This document shows positions 43,042 through 49,238 of a DNA stretch of 49,238 bases, piece after piece. The position numbers and the translations under genes are program-made. Source of the DNA: Aminicenans sp964648465 (GTDB lineage: Bacteria > Acidobacteriota > Aminicenantia > Aminicenantales > Aminicenantaceae); the NCBI GenBank assembly GCA_964648465.1, contig CAZYMU010000023.1:1-49238 (forward strand). Direction: 5' to 3'. Under the pieces are notes generated by a model that was not told the origin of the DNA, made no database searches, and worked only from the letters and a program-made list of their open reading frames with translations. The first letter of the stretch is position 1. Each line of letters opens with the position of its first letter.

Positions 43042-44109
43042 GTGGAAATTCATCAATTTGCAACTTCTTTAAGCTATGGGGATGCTATTTCTGATGAAAT
43101 GCTGGAAATTCAAAAAGCTTTGAGGAGTGAGGGATACAAATCTGAAATTTTTATCAAATTTTATGATCCGAGAATGGCAAAGTTCATCTGGGATTTTAAG
43201 AAATATAAAAAATTCAGCTCTCCCGGAAATGTTGTTATATTTCATTTTTCTATTGGATCGCCGATATCAAAGATGTTTTTTCGCATCCCTGATAAAAAAA
43301 TCATGATTTACCACAATATCACACCGTATAAGTTTTTTCTTGGCTACCATAGGATCCTGACGAGAGAATGTTATAAAGGCCGTCTGGAAATCAAATTTTT
43401 TGCGGATAAAGTGGATTTAGCCCTTGGGGATTCGGAATTTAACCGCAGAGAGCTTGAAAAAGTTGGTTATTCCCGCACTGGTGTGCTGCCGCTACTTTTG
43501 AATTTGTCAAGATTCGATCAGAAGGAAAATCAAGTTATAAGAAGTATTTTTTCCAATGGGAAATGGACGATCTTATTTGTCGGCCGTATCATTCCGAATA
43601 AGAAGTTTGAAGATTTGATTAAGATTTTCTATTTTTATAAAAAATATTTCAACCAAAATTCCCAGCTCATCTTAGCAGGAGATTACAGGGGAACGGAACG
43701 ATACTTTGCCGCTCTTCAGGATTTAGTAGATAGATTGAAGCTGAAAGATGTCCATTTCCCAGGGCATATCGAGTTTTCTGAGCTTATTTCCTTTTTCAAG
43801 CTTGCTGATGTCTATGTGAGCATGAGTGAGCATGAAGGGTTCGGAGTTCCTATTTTGGAGGCTTTTTACAATCAAGTTCCGGTTGTTGCCTTTGCAGCAG
43901 GTGCAGTTGAAGAGACAATGAACAATGGAGGGCTGCTCCTTCACAAGAAAGATCTTTTCAAGACAGCAGCTGTTCTGGACAAACTTAACCGAGATGAAAT
44001 TTTCAGAAGGGAAATAGTTTCTTCTCAGGAAGAGGTTTTGAAAAAATACGATAGGGATAATGTGACTCGAATCTTACTGGAACATATTGAAAGGATAAGA
44101 AAGGAATGA
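43042..44109 (+). CDS. GT4-type glycosyltransferase, paralogue group 2, copy 1
   Basis: This 355-residue glycosyltransferase starts at GTG 43042, two bases after the previous stop. Motifs: IYHNITPYKFF, DSEFNRRELEKVGY, ILFVGRIIPNKKFEDLI and E-x7-E in EHEGFGVPILEAF. It is a clear paralogue of the next gene (shared IYHNITP, DSEFNR, VGRI-PNKK and SEHEGFG blocks). Overlaps that gene by ATGA. Confidence 0.83.
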   Translation: MEIHQFATSLSYGDAISDEMLEIQKALRSEGYKSEIFIKFYDPRMAKFIWDFKKYKKFSSPGNVVIFHFSIGSPISKMFFRIPDKKIMIYHNITPYKFFLGYHRILTRECYKGRLEIKFFADKVDLALGDSEFNRRELEKVGYSRTGVLPLLLNLSRFDQKENQVIRSIFSNGKWTILFVGRIIPNKKFEDLIKIFYFYKKYFNQNSQLILAGDYRGTERYFAALQDLVDRLKLKDVHFPGHIEFSELISFFKLADVYVSMSEHEGFGVPILEAFYNQVPVVAFAAGAVEETMNNGGLLLHKKDLFKTAAVLDKLNRDEIFRREIVSSQEEVLKKYDRDNVTRILLEHIERIRKE

Positions 44110-45170
44110 GAATAGACCAGCTTGTTCCCGCTTTTCATCATGGAGATGCTATAGGGGATACGGCTTTTCATATGAAAAAGGTATTTTTGTCTCGCGGTTT
44201 TCAATCAGAAATATATTGCTTAACAAGTGACAGCTGCCTGAAGGAAGAATCCAAACCCTTTGATTCTTTCAAGAATCCTGCTTCTTCAGACATAACAATT
44301 CTTCATTTTGCTTTGCCGTCTCCTTTGACTAATGCTTTCATCAACATGCCCGGCAAGAAGGTAATAATCTACCATAACATCACCCCTCCTGAATTTTTCA
44401 ATGGTTTCAGCAAGGACATGGGAAGAATCTGCCATCTCGGAAGAGATGAACTATTAACTTTGGTCCCGCATGTTTCTTTGGCACTCGCTGATTCGGAATT
44501 TAACCGTAAAGAGCTTCTTGAACTTGGTTTCCCCAGAGCTGAGGTTTTTCCTCTTTTTATAGATTTTGAAAGATATAAGAAGCCAGCAAGCAATTTTATG
44601 TATGACTTCTTCAGAGAAGAGAGAACAAATGTTCTTTTTGTGGGGCGGATTGTGCCCAATAAAAAAATTGATGAGCTAATAAAAGTCATTTTTTATTATA
44701 AAAAATACATCTCTCCATTAGTGCGGCTTATTATTGTTGGAAAAACTTCTTCTCTTCCCAAGTATTATCAGAGCCTGGTTTGTCTTGCTGATGAGTTCTA
44801 TCTAAACCCAGAAGAAATATGTTTTACCGGACATATTTCTGACGAAGAAATGTATGCCCTTTATAAAGTTTCGGATGTGTTTCTTTCTTTAAGTGAGCAT
44901 GAGGGATTCGGACTGCCCTTTGTTGAGAGCATGATATTCGATCTCCCAATTGTGGCATATGATTGTACGGCTGTTCCATATACATTAGGTGAAGCCGGGA
45001 TCTTGATTAAGGACAAGAGAGTGGATTATATTGGTGAATTAGTGCATATTGTTGCTCATGATAATAAATTAAGAGAGGAAATTATCAGGGGACAGCGTAA
45101 AAGATTAAAAGAATTTAAAGACTTGGAATTGGAAAAATTTCTTCTAAAAAGTCTTGATAGCCTAATATAA
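44106..45170 (+). CDS. GT4-type glycosyltransferase, paralogue group 2, copy 2
   Basis: This 354-residue glycosyltransferase is a tandem paralogue of the previous gene: MRIDQLVPAFHHGDAIGDTAFHM, IIYHNITPPEFFNG, ALADSEFNRKELLELGF, VLFVGRIVPNKKIDELI and SEHEGFGLPFVESM carrying E-x7-E. The two start with the same layout (QF/QL...GDAI.D). Gene duplication followed by divergence suggests successive, slightly different linkages of one glycan. Confidence 0.83.
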   Translation: MRIDQLVPAFHHGDAIGDTAFHMKKVFLSRGFQSEIYCLTSDSCLKEESKPFDSFKNPASSDITILHFALPSPLTNAFINMPGKKVIIYHNITPPEFFNGFSKDMGRICHLGRDELLTLVPHVSLALADSEFNRKELLELGFPRAEVFPLFIDFERYKKPASNFMYDFFREERTNVLFVGRIVPNKKIDELIKVIFYYKKYISPLVRLIIVGKTSSLPKYYQSLVCLADEFYLNPEEICFTGHISDEEMYALYKVSDVFLSLSEHEGFGLPFVESMIFDLPIVAYDCTAVPYTLGEAGILIKDKRVDYIGELVHIVAHDNKLREEIIRGQRKRLKEFKDLELEKFLLKSLDSLI

Positions 45171-45194
45171 TAACAGCCAGAATGCTTGAAATAG

Positions 45195-45221
45195 CCTGGA
45201 TTATTAACAATGAATAATTCA
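45195..45221. repeat. minimal pair of element ends, copy F
   Basis: CCTGGATTATT directly faces AATGAATAATTCAG with only a few bases between. These are the two ends of the A/B/C/E repeat family without an interior. It could be an excision footprint or a minimal element; it also forms a small hairpin between two glycosyltransferase genes. Confidence 0.45.
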
Positions 45222-45237
45222 GATTAAGTGATTTGAA

Positions 45238-46416
45238 ATGAAAATAGCCTTTGTAGTCCAGCGGTACGGAATGGAAGTTATGGGTGGTTCAGAGCTTCAC
45301 TGCCGCCAGATTGCCGAGAGATTAGTCAGTTCAGGATATGATTGTACTGTATATACCACAACAGCGAAGGATTACATCACGTGGAAGAATGAATATCCCC
45401 CTGGAGAAACGGTTCTTAATGGAGTCGTTATTAAACGTTATAAAGTTAAAAAGGAAAGGGAAATTAACTCCTTCAATGAATATTCGGACTGGATTTTTTC
45501 CAATGATCATACTTCTGACGATGAGATCGAATGGATGGAAAGACAGGGTCCTAATTCTCCTGCTCTTATCAAAGCATTAGAGAGAGAAGAACGAGATCAT
45601 GATGTTTTCATTTTTTTTACATATCTCTATTTCAATACTTGCTGGGGTCTTAAAAAAATTAATGCAAAAAAAGTGCTTGTCCCTACAGCTCATGATGAGC
45701 CAGCTCTGTATCTTGATATCATGAAGGACATTTTTTCTTCTCCAGATGCATTCATGTTTAATACACAATCAGAGAAGGAAATGTTGACACGGCAGTTTTC
45801 CTTTAAGGATAGATACCAGGATATAGTAGGAGTAGGAGTTGAAATCCCTGAAAACCTGGAATCTTCTAATTTTTGCCTAAAGCATGGGATTCAACCGCCT
45901 TTTATTCTTTATGCAGGTCGCATCGAAGCAGGGAAAGGCTGTCAAGAACTTTTTGATTATTTCTTGAATTATAGTAGGAAAAATCCGGATGTATCTCTTG
46001 TCCTTATTGGGAAGCTTTTAATGGATTTGCCTCATCATGATAAGATTAAATATCTTGGGTTTCTCCTATCTGAAGAAAAGAATGCAGGGATGGCATCTGC
46101 TTTGGCAGTGGTTCATCCGTCCCATTTTGAAAGTTTGTGTATGGCAGCTTTGGAGTCCATGGCTGTTCAGACTCCGATTTTGGTACAGGAACAAACAGAG
46201 CCTCTGAAGTATCATTGTCTCAAGGGGAAAAGCGGTCTGTGGTACTCTAATTATTATGAATTTGAAGCGGCATTGGATATTTTTTTAGAAAATTCGAAAT
46301 TAAGAAGTATTATGGGGAAAAATGGACTAATGTATGTTCGAGAGAATTATTCCTGGAGTAGGATAATAAAAAAATATATGAAGCTATTTGACTATTTATT
46401 GAAAAATAAAGTCTAA
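45238..46416 (+). CDS. GT4-type glycosyltransferase, paralogue group 1, copy 2
   Basis: This 392-residue glycosyltransferase matches the gene at 41867 along its length (MKIAFVVQRYGMEVMGGSELHC, DYITWKNEYPPGE, KVLVPTAHDEP, FILYAGRIEAGKGCQELFDYF, E-x7-E in FESLCMAALESM). It is separated from the group 2 pair by the small repeat F. It completes a two-by-two set of glycosyltransferases. Confidence 0.85.
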   Translation: MKIAFVVQRYGMEVMGGSELHCRQIAERLVSSGYDCTVYTTTAKDYITWKNEYPPGETVLNGVVIKRYKVKKEREINSFNEYSDWIFSNDHTSDDEIEWMERQGPNSPALIKALEREERDHDVFIFFTYLYFNTCWGLKKINAKKVLVPTAHDEPALYLDIMKDIFSSPDAFMFNTQSEKEMLTRQFSFKDRYQDIVGVGVEIPENLESSNFCLKHGIQPPFILYAGRIEAGKGCQELFDYFLNYSRKNPDVSLVLIGKLLMDLPHHDKIKYLGFLLSEEKNAGMASALAVVHPSHFESLCMAALESMAVQTPILVQEQTEPLKYHCLKGKSGLWYSNYYEFEAALDIFLENSKLRSIMGKNGLMYVRENYSWSRIIKKYMKLFDYLLKNKV

Positions 46417-46551
46417 GTTGAACATGTTTATATATGTTGGGTTTTTTATTCTACCGATGACAGATAAAGCCGGAAAAACTTTAAAGCTTATTGACGGTAT
46501 TGTTTTATTGTGGTAATTATTTGTTTAATTTGTATTGGAGTTCTTAAATAA

Positions 46552-47343
46552 ATGGCGTTTGTCAACTATACAAATAAGAAACTTGCCATAAAAATTGTAT
46601 ATTACGGGCCTGGTTTAAGCGGCAAAACAACAAATCTACGTTATATTTACAGTAAGGTTGACTGTGATTCCCGGGGAGATTTATTATGTCTTGAGACCCC
46701 TCTGGAAAGGACTTTTTTCTTTGATTTGCTTCCTATAAAAGCAGGCTTGATCCATGAGTTTAAGACCCATTTTCTGCTTATGACGGTTCCCGGACAGGTT
46801 TTTTATGAGGCCTCGAGGAAAAGTGTGCTTAAAGGTGCAGATGGAATTGTTTTTGTTGCTGATTCCCAGATTCCTCTTGTAGATGCGAATCTGGAAAATT
46901 TCGACGGGATGAGGAAAAACTTAGAGCAATATGCTGTGGATTTGAGCCTGCTACCTTTAGTATTTCAGTACAACAAGCGCGATTTAGAGAATCTTATCCC
47001 TGTTGAGACATTCAATAATCTTCTAAATCCACAGAGGCTTCCTTATATTGAGTCCTCTGCCATAAATGGAGACGGAGTTTTTGAGACTTTAAAGGAGATA
47101 GCGAAGTTAAGTGTTCCTTTTGTGAGAGAAAAAATTTTTGGAGAGGAAAGAAAAGTAGAGGGAGAGGAAGAAGAAGAGATAGAAAAGGTAAAGAAGGAAG
47201 AAGAAAAAAAGCCGATTGAATTTGTTCCGGAAGAGAGAATTTCACCTATTCGGATGACGAAAATTAAATTTAAGTCCCAAAGGGATATCGAAGAAGAAGT
47301 AAAAAAACTGGCAAAAGAATTTACTAAAAATCCAAAAAAATAA
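46552..47343 (+). CDS. mglA: MglA-type small GTPase with C-terminal extension
   Basis: MglA-type Ras-like GTPases set cell polarity and steer type IV pili. The P-loop is GPGLSGKTTN (19-28), the G2/G3 region is TVPGQVFYEASRKSVLKGADGIVFVADSQ, and G4 is NKRDL. At 263 residues it is longer than classical MglA (about 195): residues from about 195 are a very acidic/basic tail (EEEEEIEKVKKEEEKK) ending in a helical KFKSQRDIEEEVKKLAKEF segment. No mglB is adjacent. The pil cluster in the same window fits. Confidence 0.88.
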   Translation: MAFVNYTNKKLAIKIVYYGPGLSGKTTNLRYIYSKVDCDSRGDLLCLETPLERTFFFDLLPIKAGLIHEFKTHFLLMTVPGQVFYEASRKSVLKGADGIVFVADSQIPLVDANLENFDGMRKNLEQYAVDLSLLPLVFQYNKRDLENLIPVETFNNLLNPQRLPYIESSAINGDGVFETLKEIAKLSVPFVREKIFGEERKVEGEEEEEIEKVKKEEEKKPIEFVPEERISPIRMTKIKFKSQRDIEEEVKKLAKEFTKNPKK

Positions 47344-47366
47344 TTTTATTCCCCCCACCCCTAAGG

Positions 47367-47387
47367 CGGAACAGTCTTCCGTTTTTC
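47367..47387 (+). terminator. short intrinsic terminator after mglA
   Basis: A 5-bp stem CGGAA-CAGTC-TTCCG (47367-47381) is followed by a run of five T. It is weak but well placed, 24 bases after the mglA stop. Confidence 0.45.
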
Positions 47388-47441
47388 TTTGGCTTTTTGA
47401 TAAAAATTGGAGGATTTATCCGTCTTTATATAAGTATAAAG

Positions 47442-48962
47442 ATGCTTTTTAAAATTTTTAGTGCAGCTTTAAATGGAATTACAGCCTATATTGTTGATGT
47501 TGAAGTTGACATTTCGTTTGGGATTCCTGGTTTTGTCATAGTGGGTCTTCCTGATGCTGCTGTACGGGAGAGCAAAGAAAGAGTAAGGGCTGCCTTAAAG
47601 AACTGCGGATACGTATTTCCTTCGCGAAAAATTATTATAAATCTAGCTCCTGCTGACAGGAAAAAAGAAGGCTCAGCATTCGATCTTCCCATATGTCTTG
47701 GGCTCTTGGCTCACTTAGATATCTTTCCTTATGAGAAGCTCCAGGACTATTTGTTTTTAGGAGAACTGGCTTTGGATGGAAGACTAAAATCCGGGAAAGG
47801 GATTCTATCTTCAACTGTTCTTGCCAGGGAAAAGGGTTTTAAGGGAATTGTTATCCCCAAAGAAAATGAAAGGGAAGCAGCATTGGTGCAGACTATAAAT
47901 GTTTATGGGCTCAAGAATTTAGTGCAGGTTGTTCGACTTCTAATGGATTGCGAATCTATGCCTCCATGTAAATATTCTTTAAAAGAACTATTGCCCCGGG
48001 TAGACTACGAAGTGGATTTTAAAGAAATAAGAGGGCAGCAGCATGTAAAGCGGGCACTGGAAGTAGCCTCGGCAGGGGGGCATAATGTTCTATTAATCGG
48101 GCCTCCGGGAGCAGGAAAAACAATGATGGCAAGAAGGCTGCCTACTATTTTGCCGCCCATGTCATTCCAAGAAATAATAGATGTGACACAAATATACAGT
48201 GCTTCGAGTTTATTAAAGAAAGAGGGAGCAATTGGAGAAAGGCCTTTTCGTGCTCCCCACCACACGATTTCCAGTGCAGGCTTGATTGGAGGCGGAATTA
48301 TTCCTAAAGCAGGAGAGGTTACTCTGGCTCATCATGGCGTATTATTCCTGGATGAATTCCCCGAGTTCCGAAAACGTATTCTTGAAGGTTTGAGACAGCC
48401 TTTGGAAGATGGGAAAGTTACAATTTCTCGAGCTTCAATGGCAGTGACTTATCCTTCTTCCTTTATGCTGGTAGCAGCTATGAATCCATGCGAAGATACA
48501 TTTTACGGGCTTGCTGCTTCTGATTTTGAATGTACAGAAAGACAGAGGGTCCAGTATTATTCAAAGATTTCAGGACCACTTCTTGATCGTATCGATATTC
48601 AAGTTGAAGTGCCGAAGGTTGAATTCAGGGATATTATTTCTAAGTTTGAAGGGGAGACTTCAGCAGAAATAAGAAGAAGAGTAATCTGTGCAAGGAACAG
48701 GCAGCTTCAAAGATTCAAGGGGAAAAAGATTTACTGCAATGCTCATATGGGCTCGAAAGAGCTCAAAAGTTTCTGTCAGATTGATAAAGAAGGGAAAGAG
48801 CTTTTAGAAATGGCCGTGAATAAGCTGGGCTTTAGTGCCAGGGCATATACACGTGTTTTAAAAGTGGGGCGTACCATTGCTGATTTGAGCGGAGAGGAAA
48901 GGATAAGTCCTGTCCATATTTCAGAAGCGATTCAATACAGGATGATGGATAAATATTTTTGA
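47442..48962 (+). CDS. comM: YifB/ComM-family Mg-chelatase-like AAA ATPase
   Basis: ComM is a hexameric helicase that promotes branch migration during natural transformation. From ATG 47442 the product is 506 residues and opens MLFKIFSAALNGITAY like the family; an upstream TTG (47397) adds 15 residues and is less likely. Motifs: Lon-like N-terminal domain (VGLPDAAVRESKERVRAAL), Walker A GPPGAGKT, Walker B LFLDEFPEF, AMNPCEDTF and RIDIQVEVP. With type IV pilus genes nearby, competence is plausible. Confidence 0.92.
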   Translation: MLFKIFSAALNGITAYIVDVEVDISFGIPGFVIVGLPDAAVRESKERVRAALKNCGYVFPSRKIIINLAPADRKKEGSAFDLPICLGLLAHLDIFPYEKLQDYLFLGELALDGRLKSGKGILSSTVLAREKGFKGIVIPKENEREAALVQTINVYGLKNLVQVVRLLMDCESMPPCKYSLKELLPRVDYEVDFKEIRGQQHVKRALEVASAGGHNVLLIGPPGAGKTMMARRLPTILPPMSFQEIIDVTQIYSASSLLKKEGAIGERPFRAPHHTISSAGLIGGGIIPKAGEVTLAHHGVLFLDEFPEFRKRILEGLRQPLEDGKVTISRASMAVTYPSSFMLVAAMNPCEDTFYGLAASDFECTERQRVQYYSKISGPLLDRIDIQVEVPKVEFRDIISKFEGETSAEIRRRVICARNRQLQRFKGKKIYCNAHMGSKELKSFCQIDKEGKELLEMAVNKLGFSARAYTRVLKVGRTIADLSGEERISPVHISEAIQYRMMDKYF

Positions 48963-49238
48963 CATGGATTATTCATAAAGAATGCCGATAATAGATTAAG
49001 ATGAATTTGAGGGCATGTCTGCGCTCCACTAAGATTTTTAATGCCATTTCCTCCCCGATTTTCTCGGCTCTGATGGAACTCCGCATGTTTATATTAAGCA
49101 ACGCCCCAATGTCCGCGAGCCATCATTAACACTGCCCCTTTGATTCAACAGTGCTCACACATCCATCAGGCCCGACTTTGTCTGGTTCCCTCGAAGATCG
49201 ACTCATAAAGGCTAAATCTTTTAATGTCGCTTCCTCCA
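48963..49238. repeat. intergenic element with conserved end, copy E (runs off the window)
   Basis: The element begins directly after the comM stop with GGATTATTCATAAAGAATGCC (48966-48985; one end of the family) and continues past the window edge. Bases 48999-49238 are the inverted, closely similar copy of 20391-20640 in element A, with a few substitutions and small indels. The CCGA...TCGG hairpin is kept with a changed loop. A 129-base frame at 49001-49129 matches that in A. Confidence 0.8.

Noticed and set aside
46491..46520. TTGACG plus AT-rich sequence as an mglA promoter
   Set aside because: The -10 region matches the consensus poorly at all usual spacings.
1..49238. CRISPR array, prophage, toxin-antitoxin or known defence system
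   Set aside because: No regularly spaced repeats, no cas, phage structural or paired small toxin-antitoxin genes were seen on either strand.

Overview
The window is a dense, low-GC stretch of bacterial chromosome from a diderm with type IV pili. It carries a pilMNOPQ cluster with an outer-membrane secretin, an MglA-type polarity GTPase and several lipoproteins. Gene order and flavour (gmk-coaBC-udg-priA, DUF2891, short citryl-CoA-lyase-like citrate synthase next to LeuCD pairs) resemble uncultured Acidobacteriota/Aminicenantota-like lineages. That placement is an impression from memory, not a database result. I see no rRNA, tRNA, CRISPR array, prophage or transposase gene.

Layout. 1-250 is a non-coding inverted-repeat element and a promoter. 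251-4866 (+) is a tightly packed housekeeping operon: gmk, coaBC, family-4 uracil-DNA glycosylase and a PriA whose helicase motifs are eroded. 4899-11930 (-) reads as one unit, coaD-pilM-pilN-pilO-pilP-pilQ followed by two secreted lipoproteins. 12249-15461 holds an exported-looking protein-isoaspartate methyltransferase facing a large membrane protein with a spermidine-synthase-like domain. 15495-20161 (+) has a phosphohexomutase, a FtsB/DivIC-like protein and a UvrD-type helicase fused to an Fe-S nuclease domain. A 500-bp repeat element (20164-20664) then precedes sppA (-), a NatAB-like ABC exporter and a single-chain L-serine dehydratase.

26401-29620 is the most interesting region. It is a self-contained ECF sigma/anti-sigma operon. 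A lipoprotein, an exported TPR/HEAT protein and a small exported protein in it share one C-terminal domain of about 80 residues. The operon starts with a sequence matching the SigW-type ECF promoter (TGAACC-N16-CGTA) and ends in a strong intrinsic terminator. I read it as an autoregulated envelope-stress module.

29621-31840 holds a frameshifted double zinc ribbon, a membrane protein and a GC-richer DUF2891 lipoprotein. 32111-38495 is a carboxylic-acid cluster: short citrate-synthase/citryl-CoA-lyase-like enzyme, HD protein, LeuC1-LeuD1, isocitrate/isopropylmalate-type dehydrogenase, LeuC2-LeuD2. tsaB and a rimI-like gene follow, then truA and a TIGR00725-type gene on the minus strand. 41093-46416 (+) has two small proteins and four GT4 glycosyltransferases arranged as two paralogous pairs. 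The window ends with mglA, comM and a second, inverted copy of the 20.4-kb repeat.

Non-coding elements at 1-199, 20164-20664, 35178-35431, 45195-45221 and 48963-end share the end sequence TATGAATAATCCAGG but have different interiors. This suggests a modular, non-autonomous mobile repeat family.
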